45,171 nt of DNA from an uncultured Lachnospiraceae bacterium (GTDB lineage Bacteria > Bacillota > Clostridia > Lachnospirales > Lachnospiraceae). Below the pieces are notes generated by a model. The model was given only the letters and a program-made list of their open reading frames with translations, searched no databases and was not told where the DNA came from. Position 1 is the first letter of the stretch; every line of letters starts with the position of its first letter. The stretch lies in NCBI GenBank assembly GCA_947173945.1, contig CAMWGV010000019.1, positions 1-45,171 on the forward strand, read 5' to 3'. A program made the translations under genes and the position numbers. Shown piece after piece: positions 1 through 8,541 of the stretch.

Positions 1-3
1 ACA

Positions 4-47
4 GCCCCTTATAGGGGCAGAACAAACTACCGGCTAAGCCGGTAGTT
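4..47. terminator. Two adjacent hairpins at the window edge
   Basis: Positions 4-18 form a GCCCC/GGGGC stem with loop TTATA. Positions 25-47 are a perfect palindrome with 11-nt arms around A36. There is no clear T-run on the plus strand, so this may be the end of an upstream transcript cut by the window edge or a repeated palindrome. The core ACTACCGG-YTAAG-CCGGTAGT recurs at 14317-14351. Confidence 0.5.
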
Positions 48-158
48 ATGATTATAATTATAATAAGAATGGAAATGTTTTGGAGGAGCTACTTCAGAGC
101 ATGCTATTATAGAAATTGAATTTTAAGATAAAATAAATGAAAAAAGGACAGGTGTAAT

Positions 159-1163
159 ATGGGTCGGGTAAGTATCGGTGGTCAGGCTGTACTGGAAGGA
201 ATCATGATGAAAAATGATGACAAGTATGCGATAGCCATAAGAAAGCCGGATAAGGAAATTGAATTAAAAATAGAGACCTATAATCCGGCAGGGAAGAAAA
301 GTGCTGTTTTAAGACTTCCAATTATCAGAGGTGTTATTAATTTTGTCGAATCAATGGTGATAGGTGTGAAAACACTGACATACTCTGCGGATTTTCTTGA
401 AGAGGAAGAGGATGGCGGTAACGATAGTGAAAAGACGATTGAGTCAGAAAATGATACAAAAAAGGTCAAGCCAGAAAAGAATGTGAAAAACGAAAAAAAT
501 TTGAAAGTAGAAAAAGCAGATAAGAGCAAATCTGACGATTTGCTTATGTTTGGAACCGTTGCATTTGCTATCGTTCTTGCGATAGGACTTTTTATGCTGC
601 TTCCTGCTTTTTTAGTAAGTCTGATTGACGGAGTCGTAAAAAATCATTTTTTACTTGGTCTGATTGAGGGAGTTGTAAGACTTGCTATTTTCATGGCATA
701 TGTTCTTATTATTTCCAAAATGGAGGAGATAAATAGGACGTATATGTATCATGGGGCTGAGCATAAGTGTATAAATTGTTTGGAGCATGGTGATGATTTA
801 ACGGTGGAAAATGTGCTTAAGCACTCAAGATTTCATAAGAGATGTGGAACAAGCTTTTTGATTATTGTAATGATAGTCAGTATTTTGGTATTTATGTGCA
901 TCAGGACAGATACAATCTGGTTGAGGCTTTTGTATCGTGTGCTCCTTGTTCCTGTGATTGCAGGTCTTTCCTACGAATTTATTAAGTTTGCAGGAAGAAG
1001 TGAGTCTGCGTTTGCAAATGTGTTAAGTAAGCCGGGATTGTGGGTCCAGCGTTTTACCACAAAGGAGCCGGATGCAGATATGGTAGAGGTTGCAATCACT
1101 GCGGTTGAAGGTGTTCTGGACTGGCGTAAATATTTGGAGGAACAAAGAGAAATACAATCGTAG
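159..1163 (+). CDS. DUF1385 family membrane protein (YqhQ-like)
   Basis: A 334-residue member of the DUF1385/YqhQ family, whose molecular role is not established. The N-terminus carries the family opening GGQAVLEGIMM (residues 7-17). Four likely membrane segments lie near residues 131-155, 165-187, 230-249 and 254-275. The conserved motif YHGAEHKCINCLE (197-209) sits between the second and third. Residues 79-127 are a highly charged Glu/Lys stretch that looks like a lineage-specific linker. The start has AAAGGACAGG just upstream. It lies 22 bp before prmC, and the order DUF1385-prmC-prfA is common in Clostridia, so co-transcription is likely. Confidence 0.9.
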   Translation: MGRVSIGGQAVLEGIMMKNDDKYAIAIRKPDKEIELKIETYNPAGKKSAVLRLPIIRGVINFVESMVIGVKTLTYSADFLEEEEDGGNDSEKTIESENDTKKVKPEKNVKNEKNLKVEKADKSKSDDLLMFGTVAFAIVLAIGLFMLLPAFLVSLIDGVVKNHFLLGLIEGVVRLAIFMAYVLIISKMEEINRTYMYHGAEHKCINCLEHGDDLTVENVLKHSRFHKRCGTSFLIIVMIVSILVFMCIRTDTIWLRLLYRVLLVPVIAGLSYEFIKFAGRSESAFANVLSKPGLWVQRFTTKEPDADMVEVAITAVEGVLDWRKYLEEQREIQS

Positions 1164-1185
1164 AGTATAATGATAGAGGATTTAT

Positions 1186-2052
1186 ATGCGATTAAAGGAT
1201 ATGCTGAAAAATGGAATAAACAGGCTCAGTAGCTGTAATATAGAAAACGGTGAGCAGGATGCAAAGCTTATTGCTATGCATGTTTTAAAAATGGATTATA
1301 CAAAACTGTTTATGAGGCTGGACAGCGAGGTGGATGACGGTCTGATAGATATGTATGATGCACTGATAGAGAAAAGAGCAACGCATTATCCATGCCAGTA
1401 TATTATTGGTACAACAGAGTTTATGGGTTATGAGTTTCATGTGGAGCCAAATGTGCTTATCCCTCGTCCTGAGACCGAGCTCCTTGTGGAGAGAGCGTTA
1501 GAGCTTACTGATGAGACTGATTCCTGTAATGTTCTTGACATGTGCTGCGGAACGGGATGCATAGGAATAAGTTATATTTTAAGCAGAAGAAAAGCAGGGC
1601 ACTTACGTGACAGGCTTACTATGGTGGATATTTCTGATTATGCATTGGGCTTATCCAAAAAGAACAGCTTTTGTCAGAATGTGGAATGTGATATAATAAA
1701 GAGCAATCTGTTTGAATTCAGAAAAGCATCTGAGGAAGATTATGGCTTTTATGATGTGATTATGACAAATCCGCCCTACATAAGAAGTAAAGACATTGAT
1801 GAGCTTATGGAGGAGGTAAGGGATTTTGAGCCGAGGCTCGCTTTGGATGGAAGTGAGGATGGGCTGTATTTTTACAGGGAAATTATTGGGGAAGCGAGGA
1901 ATTATCTGCGAGATGGTGGGTATTTACTGTGTGAAATCGGATATGATCAGTACGATGAAGTTCAGGGTATCCTTATAGATAAAGGGTATAGGGATATAGA
2001 GCTTACTAAGGATTATGCAGGTTTGGCAAGGATTGTGTCATGCCATAAATAG
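1186..2052 (+). CDS. prmC: Peptide chain release factor N5-glutamine methyltransferase
   Basis: PrmC (HemK) uses S-adenosylmethionine to methylate the Gln of the GGQ motif in release factors, raising termination efficiency. The 288 residues have the usual architecture: a helical N-terminal substrate-binding domain (about 1-90), then a Rossmann methyltransferase domain. SAM motif I is LDMCCGTGCIG (117-127), and the catalytic NPPY signature is at 195-198. Its substrate gene prfA follows about 70 bp downstream, a classic pairing. Family and function are secure; only the exact start was not tested against homologues. Confidence 0.96.
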   Translation: MRLKDMLKNGINRLSSCNIENGEQDAKLIAMHVLKMDYTKLFMRLDSEVDDGLIDMYDALIEKRATHYPCQYIIGTTEFMGYEFHVEPNVLIPRPETELLVERALELTDETDSCNVLDMCCGTGCIGISYILSRRKAGHLRDRLTMVDISDYALGLSKKNSFCQNVECDIIKSNLFEFRKASEEDYGFYDVIMTNPPYIRSKDIDELMEEVRDFEPRLALDGSEDGLYFYREIIGEARNYLRDGGYLLCEIGYDQYDEVQGILIDKGYRDIELTKDYAGLARIVSCHK

Positions 2053-2055
2053 ATT

Positions 2056-2113
2056 TTTCGTTGATGATAATCAGTTCATTTTTTGAATGGGCTGATGTTC
2101 AAAAGATTGGAGG
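2056..2113 (+). promoter_or_regulatory. Leader hairpin with downstream motif before prfA (family copy A)
   Basis: Positions 2070-2080 pair with 2086-2096 as an 11-bp stem that includes two G-U pairs, closing a 5-nt loop. The 3' arm continues into GATGTTCAA and then the prfA ribosome binding site GGAGG (2109-2113). Upstream lies TTTTCGTTGAT (2056-2066). Related arrangements occur at 5584-5648 and 32491-32545, with a fragment at 7819-7831, each ending close to a start codon. There is no T-run, so a terminator is unlikely. It may be a cis-regulatory RNA or a small dispersed repeat. Confidence 0.55.
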
Positions 2114-2121
2114 ATTATAAA

Positions 2122-3195
2122 ATGTTTGATAAATTAGACGATTTAGTTGCAAGATTGGAAGAACTTCAAAATCTACTCAGTGATCCGTCAGTAGTTGGAG
2201 ACCAGAACAGGTTTCGGAAGCTGATGAAAGAGCAGAGTGAGCTTGCGCCTATTGTTGAAAAGTATAATGAGTATAAGCAGGCAAAGCAGACAATAGAGGA
2301 TAGCCTGACAATGCTTGATGAGGAGAGCGATGAGGAGCTCAGGGAGCTTGCAAAGGAAGAACTCAATGATGCCAAGCAGCAGCTTGAGAAATGTGAAAAT
2401 GATTTAAAAATTCTTCTTCTGCCAAAGGACCCTAACGACGATAAGAACGTTATCGTGGAAATAAGGGCAGGTGCAGGCGGAGACGAGGCAGCTCTTTTTG
2501 CTGCTGAAATATATCGTATGTATGTACACTATGCTGAGGGAAGACGCTGGAAGGTGGAAACCCTTGAGGTGGAGGAAATCGGTATAGGAGGAATGAAGTC
2601 CGTATCATTTATGGTTACAGGTTCCGGTGCTTATTCTGTTCTGAAATATGAAAGTGGTGTACATCGTGTACAGCGTGTACCGGAAACAGAGTCAGGGGGA
2701 CGTATTCATACATCTACAATAAGTGTAGCGGTTCTTCCTGAGGCTGAAGAGGTAGATGTAACGATAGACGAGAAGGATATTCGTATAGATGTTATGCGTG
2801 CATCCGGTAATGGTGGTCAGTGTGTAAATACTACTGATTCAGCGGTAAGACTTACTCATTTTCCTACCGGAATTGTAGTGTACAGCCAGACTGAAAAGTC
2901 ACAGCTCCAAAATAAGGCAAAGGCATTTGCCCTTCTTCGTGCAAAGCTGTATGACATTGAACAGCAGAAAGCACATGATGCGGAGGCAGAGCTCCGTAAA
3001 AGTCAGGTAGGAACCGGTGACAGGTCAGAGAAGATACGTACTTATAATTTCCCACAGGGACGTGTTACAGACCATAGAATAGGCCTTACTTTATATAAGC
3101 TTGACAAAATTATGAATGGTGACATACAGGAAATAATTGATGCATGTATAGCGGCAGATCAGGCGGCAAAGCTGAGTAAGATGCAGGAAGAATAA
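2122..3195 (+). CDS. prfA: Peptide chain release factor 1
   Basis: RF1 recognises UAA and UAG stop codons and triggers hydrolysis of peptidyl-tRNA. The start at 2122 (MFDKLDD) is preferred over the in-frame upstream ATG at 2083 because GGAGG sits at 2109-2113; it gives 357 residues, normal for RF1. The GGQ motif is at 231-233 in the context [15 protein letters not shown]. The anticodon-like tripeptide appears as P187-E-T189, fitting the RF1 PxT pattern rather than the RF2 SPF pattern. The GGQ glutamine is the expected target of the neighbouring PrmC. Confidence 0.97.
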   Translation: MFDKLDDLVARLEELQNLLSDPSVVGDQNRFRKLMKEQSELAPIVEKYNEYKQAKQTIEDSLTMLDEESDEELRELAKEELNDAKQQLEKCENDLKILLLPKDPNDDKNVIVEIRAGAGGDEAALFAAEIYRMYVHYAEGRRWKVETLEVEEIGIGGMKSVSFMVTGSGAYSVLKYESGVHRVQRVPETESGGRIHTSTISVAVLPEAEEVDVTIDEKDIRIDVMRASGNGGQCVNTTDSAVRLTHFPTGIVVYSQTEKSQLQNKAKAFALLRAKLYDIEQQKAHDAEAELRKSQVGTGDRSEKIRTYNFPQGRVTDHRIGLTLYKLDKIMNGDIQEIIDACIAADQAAKLSKMQEE

Positions 3196-3212
3196 AAAAT
3201 TTATAAAAGTAC

Positions 3213-3241
3213 TTGCAATACAGAACAAATGTTCGTATAAT
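3213..3241 (+). promoter_or_regulatory. Sigma-A promoter with embedded LexA (SOS) box
   Basis: TTGCAA (3213-3218) and TATAAT (3236-3241) are separated by exactly 17 bp. Between them lies GAACAAATGTTC (3223-3234), which matches the Gram-positive LexA consensus GAAC-N4-GTTC perfectly. LexA bound there would block RNA polymerase directly. Transcription should begin near 3248, almost at the ATG of the next gene, so the mRNA may be leaderless. Confidence 0.85.
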
Positions 3242-3247
3242 ATATAT

Positions 3248-4684
3248 ATGAATGAGATATTGACAGGTTACACAACACAGGAAAAATTGGAGATACTGGC
3301 AGATGCAGCAAAGTATGATGTTGCATGCACATCAAGCGGTTCAGACAGGAGAGGAAAGAAAGGATTTCTCGGTAACGCAAGTGCATGCGGCATATGCCAC
3401 AGTTTTGCGGCAGATGGCAGATGTATCTCTTTGTTAAAAATTCTTATGACAAATCATTGCGTTTATGACTGTAAGTACTGTGCTAACAGAGCAAGCAATG
3501 ATATTCCAAGAGCCACATTTACTCCGGAGGAGATCTGTGAGCTCACGATAGAATTTTATAAGAGAAATTATATTGAGGGGCTTTTCTTAAGCTCCGGAGT
3601 TCTGAAAAATCCCACCTACACAATGGAAAAAATGTGTGAGACACTTTTGCTGCTCAGAAACAAGTATTGCTTTAACGGTTACATACACGTTAAAACAATT
3701 CCAGGTGCCTCAGATGAGGTTTTAGCTGCCGCAGGTTATCTGGCTGACAGAATCAGTGTCAATCTTGAGCTTCCTACTGCCGAAAGCTTATCAAAGCTTG
3801 CACCAAACAAAAGCTTTCAAACGATTCTTGACCCTATGGGAAAGGTAAGTGACACGATTGCAAGTCACAGGGCTGCCATAGGAAAGGATCCACATATGGA
3901 ACGCAGCAGTGGAAACAAGTATCTGCAAAACAGCATATTTTCAAAGGACAGGCTCGTTACAAAAAAGGAACGTGGCCAATTAAGCGTATCCGGAAAAAAT
4001 GCACTTGTTCCGTCCGGTATGGGTAAGCTTACAAGAAGTTTTGCACCGGCAGGACAAAGTACCCAGATGATTATAGGTGCAACACCTGAAAGTGATTATA
4101 CACTGATTCAAACAACCCAGAAGCTTTATCAGAGCTATGACTTAAAACGTGTATTTTATTCAGCCTATATTCCAATTAATGAAGATAACGTGCTTCCGGG
4201 GCTTGGAACACCACCGCCTCTTTTGCGCGAGCATAGGCTTTATCAGGCAGACTGGCTGCTCAGATATTATGGATTTACGGCAGATGAGCTTTTGTCAGAG
4301 GAAAAACCAAATTTTAATGAACAGCTTGATCCTAAGTGTGACTGGGCACTAAGACATTTGGATTATTTTCCTTTGGACGTTCAAAGTGCACCTTATGATT
4401 TGCTTTTAAGAGTTCCGGGTATCGGTCCTAAGTCAGCAGGAAGAATTATGTATGCAAGACGGTATGGCAGATTGGATTTTGACAGCCTGAAAAAAATGGG
4501 AGTTGTTTTGAAAAGAGCACATTACTTTATTATTTGTAACGGAAAGCAGATGTATAATACTCCGATTGAGGAGCGTTTTATAGAACGGCAGCTTACGGAC
4601 ACAAACAGACGGGAGAACTGGAAGCTTGCAAACAGTAACAGCACATATCAGCAAATGTCGCTGTTTGATTATGGAATAGGGTAG
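3248..4684 (+). CDS. Putative DNA modification/repair radical SAM protein (TIGR03916-type)
   Basis: A 478-residue radical SAM protein. The 4Fe-4S cluster ligands are C71, C75 and C78 in CVYDCKYC. The N-terminus has the family-type segment ADAAKYDVACTSSGS. Near the C-terminus VPGIGPKSA (389-397) is a helix-hairpin-helix, a non-specific DNA-binding motif. Such proteins usually pair with the family of the next gene (TIGR03915) and are predicted to act on DNA, but the reaction is unknown. No Shine-Dalgarno precedes the ATG at 3248, and the promoter places the transcript start there, so translation may be leaderless. In-frame TTG codons (for example 3260) are alternatives. The upstream LexA box supports a DNA-damage role. 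Confidence 0.88.
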   Translation: MNEILTGYTTQEKLEILADAAKYDVACTSSGSDRRGKKGFLGNASACGICHSFAADGRCISLLKILMTNHCVYDCKYCANRASNDIPRATFTPEEICELTIEFYKRNYIEGLFLSSGVLKNPTYTMEKMCETLLLLRNKYCFNGYIHVKTIPGASDEVLAAAGYLADRISVNLELPTAESLSKLAPNKSFQTILDPMGKVSDTIASHRAAIGKDPHMERSSGNKYLQNSIFSKDRLVTKKERGQLSVSGKNALVPSGMGKLTRSFAPAGQSTQMIIGATPESDYTLIQTTQKLYQSYDLKRVFYSAYIPINEDNVLPGLGTPPPLLREHRLYQADWLLRYYGFTADELLSEEKPNFNEQLDPKCDWALRHLDYFPLDVQSAPYDLLLRVPGIGPKSAGRIMYARRYGRLDFDSLKKMGVVLKRAHYFIICNGKQMYNTPIEERFIERQLTDTNRRENWKLANSNSTYQQMSLFDYGIG

Positions 4685-4688
4685 AATT

Positions 4689-5456
4689 ATGAAAGTATTT
4701 TGTTGTGAAGATAGATTTGAAGATATGTTAACATGCATATATGATGCTTGGAGCGTTGCTCTTACAGAGGGACATGAGAATGTAAGGGTTGTGAGAGAGC
4801 CTGTTTTACAGCAGACCCTTTTTGATGAATATATACATGTTGAGCCGGATCGTGATAAGCTTGAAAAGGTTATACGCTCAATCAAAAGACAGATTTCCAA
4901 TCAGGCATATATGTATGTGTTTTATGCATCCCTTTCATCGGAGGAGGATGCACTTCAGGCTATTTATAACTTCTTAAGGGTAGGCTTTGCTGTTGGCGGA
5001 CAGGTTTGTTCCATGTATACCAATCCTCATGTCATGAGAATGGTAGAGCTTAAGAGAAGAATCGGAAATGAAGGTCATTATTTCAGGGAGTTTGCCCGCT
5101 TTACATCTCTGGATAATAAGGTGTATGTATGTCATATAGAACCTAAAAACAATGTGGTTATGATGGTTGGCAATCACTTCGCTGACAGAATGCCATCCGA
5201 ACATTGGATGATTATAGATGACACGAGAAAGCTTGCAGTCGTGCATCCAAAGGATGAGGAAAACTATTTAAGGTATCTTACGGATACGGAGTTTGAGTCT
5301 CTTTCCCATTCCGAGGACTACAGCGACAAATACACAGATATGTGGAAATCTTTTTTTGATGTAATTGCCATAAAGGAAAGAAAGAATATTTCATGTCAAA
5401 GAAATATGTTCCCTATATGGATGAGAAAGCATGCGGTTGAATTTATGGATGATTGA
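4689..5456 (+). CDS. Probable DNA metabolism protein, TIGR03915/DUF4130 family
   Basis: 255 residues, beginning 4 bp after the radical SAM gene, so almost certainly co-transcribed under the same LexA-controlled promoter. The opening MKVFCCEDRFEDMLTCIYDA and the central segment RFTSLDNKVYVCHIEPKNNV are typical of this family. In other bacteria the domain can be fused to a uracil-DNA glycosylase-like domain, which hints at base repair or modification. No catalytic residues can be assigned here. The repair role is inferred from family association and the SOS box. Confidence 0.82.
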   Translation: MKVFCCEDRFEDMLTCIYDAWSVALTEGHENVRVVREPVLQQTLFDEYIHVEPDRDKLEKVIRSIKRQISNQAYMYVFYASLSSEEDALQAIYNFLRVGFAVGGQVCSMYTNPHVMRMVELKRRIGNEGHYFREFARFTSLDNKVYVCHIEPKNNVVMMVGNHFADRMPSEHWMIIDDTRKLAVVHPKDEENYLRYLTDTEFESLSHSEDYSDKYTDMWKSFFDVIAIKERKNISCQRNMFPIWMRKHAVEFMDD

Positions 5457-5508
5457 GGCATTAGCTTAGCCCGCAGGAGTGGAAAATAAAAACTGATATT
5501 TTAATAAA

Positions 5509-5536
5509 CGATAAAAATTTATCGAAAAACGATAAA
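5509..5536. promoter_or_regulatory. Probable operator with three CGATAAA half-sites
   Basis: Positions 5509-5524 read CGATAAA-AA-TTTATCG, a perfect inverted repeat with 7-bp arms. A third CGATAAA follows at 5530-5536, 21 bp from the first, so on the same DNA face. The array ends 6 bp before the -35 at 5543. It is the obvious candidate binding site for the small XRE regulator encoded at 6116-6346. This is inferred from position and symmetry. Confidence 0.6.
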
Positions 5537-5542
5537 AATATA

Positions 5543-5571
5543 TTGACTTTCAATATAATTGGTAGTATTAT
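5543..5571 (+). promoter_or_regulatory. Sigma-A promoter for the DUF2975/XRE/DUF4153 operon
   Basis: TTGACT (5543-5548) and TATTAT (5566-5571) have a 17-bp spacer. The predicted start near 5578 leaves a leader of about 75 nt that contains the hairpin at 5598-5634. Confidence 0.7.
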
Positions 5572-5583
5572 CCTTACAGAACA

Positions 5584-5648
5584 TTTTGTTGATTGTGTCA
5601 GACCATTTGCTGAAAGCAAATTTTTAATGTCTGATGCTCGAAAAGGAG
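5584..5648 (+). promoter_or_regulatory. Leader hairpin before the DUF2975 gene (family copy B)
   Basis: Outer stem TCAGAC (5598-5603) pairs with GTCTGA (5629-5634). Inside it ATTTGCT (5605-5611) and AGCAAAT (5615-5621) form a second stem with a GAA loop. It continues into TGATGCTCG and the ribosome binding site AAAAGGAGG. The inner hairpin is identical to that at 32499-32515, while the outer arms differ in a pairing-preserving way. TTTTGTTGAT at 5584-5593 matches the region upstream of copy A. Confidence 0.6.
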
Positions 5649-5654
5649 GATACT

Positions 5655-6104
5655 ATGAATAATAATAAAATCACCAGAGTTACGAAGCTTATCCTGGATA
5701 TTATGTTTTTTGTCGGCATTATTGTCACTGCTACACTTCCGGTAAGCTTTCGGTTTTATGGAAAATATAATGATTTTTTCGAAGAATATTATCTTCAGAT
5801 GGTCATTATATTTTTTATTTCAGGAGTTTTCGCAATTCTCATATTAGGTGAGCTGAGAAAAATGTTTTCAACCGTGCTTAAGGATGACTGCTTTGTTGAA
5901 GGCAATGTAAAAAGCCTTAACAGGATGAGTATATATAGCTTTGCAATTATGGCTGTATCACTTCTTCGGCTGCCTCTTTATTTCACGCCTGCAGTTTCAA
6001 TTATAGTCATTGTTTTTCTCATAGCAGGCTTGTTTTCCAGAGTGCTTGCAATTGTGTTTGCAAAGGCAGTTGAGTATAAGCAGGAAAATGATTTCACAAT
6101 ATAG
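5655..6104 (+). CDS. DUF2975 domain membrane protein
   Basis: 149 residues from the ATG at 5655, chosen because AAAAGGAGGA (5641-5650) precedes it; the in-frame ATG at 5634 lies inside the leader hairpin. Four hydrophobic segments are visible, as expected for DUF2975: near residues 10-30, 45-70, 90-105 and 110-135. In Firmicutes the family is commonly encoded next to a short XRE regulator of the YozG type, exactly as here (11 bp to the next gene). The function is unknown; the pairing suggests a membrane protein linked to its own transcription switch. Confidence 0.82.
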   Translation: MNNNKITRVTKLILDIMFFVGIIVTATLPVSFRFYGKYNDFFEEYYLQMVIIFFISGVFAILILGELRKMFSTVLKDDCFVEGNVKSLNRMSIYSFAIMAVSLLRLPLYFTPAVSIIVIVFLIAGLFSRVLAIVFAKAVEYKQENDFTI

Positions 6105-6115
6105 GAGGACAGAAT

Positions 6116-6346
6116 ATGGCAATAATTATTAATCTTGATGTTGTGATGGCGCAGAGAAAAAAAGGACTGTCTGAGCTTGCTAAGGATGTGGATATAACGC
6201 TTGCGAACCTATCTATTTTAAAAAATAATAAGGCGAAGGCAATCCGGTTTTCTACACTGGAGGCAATATGTAAAACGCTCGGCTGTCAGCCGGGAGATAT
6301 TATAACTTATGTGCCGGATGAGGAGGATAATTATGGAGAGGAATAA
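6116..6346 (+). CDS. Small XRE-family (Cro/CI-type) helix-turn-helix regulator
   Basis: A 76-residue protein that is almost entirely a helix-turn-helix domain. The helices cover SELAKDVDITLANLSILKN, then IRFSTLEAICKTLGCQPGDI, the YozG-type pattern in which GCQPGDI ends the domain. It has a good ribosome binding site (AGGAGGACAG) and its end overlaps the next gene by 14 bp, implying translational coupling. It is the likely binder of the CGATAAA repeats at 5509-5536, giving autoregulation. The environmental signal is unknown. Confidence 0.88.
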   Translation: MAIIINLDVVMAQRKKGLSELAKDVDITLANLSILKNNKAKAIRFSTLEAICKTLGCQPGDIITYVPDEEDNYGEE

Positions 6347-7808
6347 TGGGCGCATAGCTGCTACAACGTTAATTTATTCATTTATTTATAGTATATGTCT
6401 GTATAAAAATCTGACTGGTGTTATGACTCCTTTGTTTTCAGTAGCGACAGTAGTTTTTATCTGGATTATACTGCCTGAGCTTGTGAATGATAAGGAGGAG
6501 GCGAGGCTTAAGAGAAAAAGGCTGATTCCGTATTTTATCGGAGTTGTTCTGCTTGGTATTTCAATATTTATGACGGCAGATTTGCTTATCATCCTATTTA
6601 GCTATATTGGAATCATATTGCTTACCATGGCAGCACTGATACGATTTTTTTGTGATGAAGAAAGCTGGGGAGTGGGAAGATATAGTATAGCGATTATTGA
6701 AGTGTGCGCCATGCCAATTGTATATGTTGACAGATTATTCAGGGATAGAAAAAGCTTTAATGCAGCTTTAACATCAAAGAAAAATAAAAAGCTGAAATAT
6801 GTTATTATAGGTATTCTCTTTTCTATTCCTTTTCTTATAGTAGTTATAACACTGCTTGCAAGTGCGGATGCAATTTTTGGAAGCGTGGTTAATGCTGTAT
6901 TTGGCGGGATAAGCATATCAGGGGAAACTGTCGGCTTTCTGTTCCTTACCGGAGCTGTTATGATTTACTGTTACAGTTTGTTGTATAAGCTTTCAGTGCA
7001 TGGTGCCGGGAATGTCAATGTGACAGGGAATAAGCTGGAGGCGGTAATTGGTATAGCCTTTACAGGTATGCTGACGGCAGTGTATGTGCTTTTTTCCGTT
7101 ATTCAGATATTAAGCCCGTTTTTAGGCGAAAGCATGCTCCCTGACGGATATTCCTATTCAAATTATGCAAGGGAAGGCTTTTTCCAGCTTCTCTTTGTAG
7201 CGGCATTTAATCTGGTAGCTATTCTTATCTGCAATGCAATCTTTGCCAAGCATAAGGTGCTTAACATAGTGCTTACCATAATGTGTGCATGCACCTATAT
7301 TATGATTGCCTCATCGGCTGTCAGGATGGCTATGTATATAGATGCGTTTGCTTTGACCTATTTAAGGTTACTTGTATGTTTTGCACTTTTACTTATAGGA
7401 ATTTTGCTCATAGGTGTTATAATATCTATATACAATGAAAAATTTAAGCTGATGCGGTATTTTATAGCTGTTACATCTGTGTTATATATTTCACTTGCAT
7501 TTGTCCATCCGGAATATATTATTGCCAAATATAATTTGTCGCAGCCGAGGCTGGACACAAGTTTATCAGGTTTCGATTCAGGGTATTTGGCGAGATTGTC
7601 CAGTGATGCAGCACCTGCGATATATGACTACATGCAGGAACATGATGGTGCAGAGGATATTGGGACCATGACAAAGCTGCAGAATTTTGAGGGATATTTT
7701 GCCCGTGTTGACAGGCAATACGATGAGTATAATGAATATTACAGTATAAGAGGATTTAATCTTTCAAGGTACAAGGCTCATTTATGCGCAGAGAAATACA
7801 AGAATTAG
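6333..7808 (+). CDS. DUF4153/DUF4173-type polytopic membrane protein
   Basis: 491 residues from the ATG at 6333, with GAGGAGG at 6321-6327 as ribosome binding site; the more upstream in-frame ATG at 6309 lies inside the XRE gene. About ten to twelve hydrophobic segments cover residues 10-400, followed by a soluble C-terminal tail of roughly 90 residues. The pattern and the charged segment after the first helices resemble the DUF4153 family, often found with DUF2975/XRE pairs. Function unknown. It ends 39 bp before the response regulator, so transcription may continue into the two-component genes. Confidence 0.75.
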   Translation: MERNNGRIAATTLIYSFIYSICLYKNLTGVMTPLFSVATVVFIWIILPELVNDKEEARLKRKRLIPYFIGVVLLGISIFMTADLLIILFSYIGIILLTMAALIRFFCDEESWGVGRYSIAIIEVCAMPIVYVDRLFRDRKSFNAALTSKKNKKLKYVIIGILFSIPFLIVVITLLASADAIFGSVVNAVFGGISISGETVGFLFLTGAVMIYCYSLLYKLSVHGAGNVNVTGNKLEAVIGIAFTGMLTAVYVLFSVIQILSPFLGESMLPDGYSYSNYAREGFFQLLFVAAFNLVAILICNAIFAKHKVLNIVLTIMCACTYIMIASSAVRMAMYIDAFALTYLRLLVCFALLLIGILLIGVIISIYNEKFKLMRYFIAVTSVLYISLAFVHPEYIIAKYNLSQPRLDTSLSGFDSGYLARLSSDAAPAIYDYMQEHDGAEDIGTMTKLQNFEGYFARVDRQYDEYNEYYSIRGFNLSRYKAHLCAEKYKN

Positions 7809-7818
7809 TTTTCAACAG

Positions 7819-7831
7819 CTGATGTTCAAGG
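7819..7831 (+). promoter_or_regulatory. Fragment of the leader motif before the response regulator (copy C)
   Basis: CTGATGTTCAAGG (7819-7831) is identical to the 3' part of the spoIVB leader and nearly identical to the prfA one. It lies 17 nt before the ATG at 7848. Only a 4-bp stem (AACA/TGTT) can be drawn around it, so the hairpin arm seems lost. Confidence 0.4.
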
Positions 7832-7847
7832 TAAAGGGATATTTTAA

Positions 7848-8540
7848 ATGAAAAAAATGTTGATTGTGGAGGACAATAAGGATATAAGCAGCATGCTTGA
7901 GGGCTTTTTGAGCCAGCATGACTATGAAATAGAGTGTGCTTATGAGGGACGCAGTGCTGCACGGCTTTTGCAGAATCATGCGTATGATATTATTCTCATG
8001 GATTTGATGCTGCCATACAAAAGTGGGGATTCGATTATTAAGGATCTCAGGGAGCATTCTGATACACCTGTTATTTGTCTGTCTGCCAAATCGGGAATGG
8101 AAACAAAGCTTGAAGTTTTGCGTATGGGGGCTGACGATTACATTTTAAAGCCCTTTGATTTAAATGAAGTGCTTGTAAGGCTTGAGGTTGTGTTAAGGAG
8201 AAGCAGTGCCAATACTAAGCAGGCTTCGGATGACGCTTCTGATGTGCTTACTGTCGGAGGGGTTACCTTTGTTCCAAAGGAGAACAGGGTAGAGTATGAG
8301 GGAAAAAATATTCCGCTTACCTCCAAGGAGCTTCAAATATTAAAGCTTCTTATGGAACAACCAACCAAAACATTTACCAAAGCAAATCTGTATGAGTCAG
8401 TGTGGAATGATGTGTACTACTATGAGGATAACACAATCAACGTACATGTCAGTAATTTAAGAAGCAAGCTGAAAAAAGTTACGGGAAATGATTATATCGA
8501 AACTGTGTGGGGGATAGGCTACCGCATTCGGGAGAATTAA
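7848..8540 (+). CDS. OmpR/PhoB-family response regulator
   Basis: 230 residues: a receiver domain with acidic pair E8-D9, phosphoacceptor D52 (ILMDLMLP), S79 and K101 (ILKPFD), all present. A winged-helix DNA-binding domain covers about 130-228, with ETVWGIGYRIR at the end. The histidine kinase gene starts one base after the stop codon, so the two form a unit. Downstream lie an ABC transporter and permeases, which it probably controls in the manner of peptide-antibiotic resistance modules. The inducing signal cannot be read from sequence. Confidence 0.94.
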   Translation: MKKMLIVEDNKDISSMLEGFLSQHDYEIECAYEGRSAARLLQNHAYDIILMDLMLPYKSGDSIIKDLREHSDTPVICLSAKSGMETKLEVLRMGADDYILKPFDLNEVLVRLEVVLRRSSANTKQASDDASDVLTVGGVTFVPKENRVEYEGKNIPLTSKELQILKLLMEQPTKTFTKANLYESVWNDVYYYEDNTINVHVSNLRSKLKKVTGNDYIETVWGIGYRIREN

Positions 8541-8541
8541 T

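Noticed and set aside
344-350. TGTCGAA (0A box match) inside the DUF1385 gene
   Set aside because: It is within coding sequence far from a promoter; a 7-mer is expected by chance in 45 kb.
4433-4900. Minus-strand ORF across the junction of the radical SAM and TIGR03915 genes
   Set aside because: It overlaps two real genes, and its translation shows no domain.
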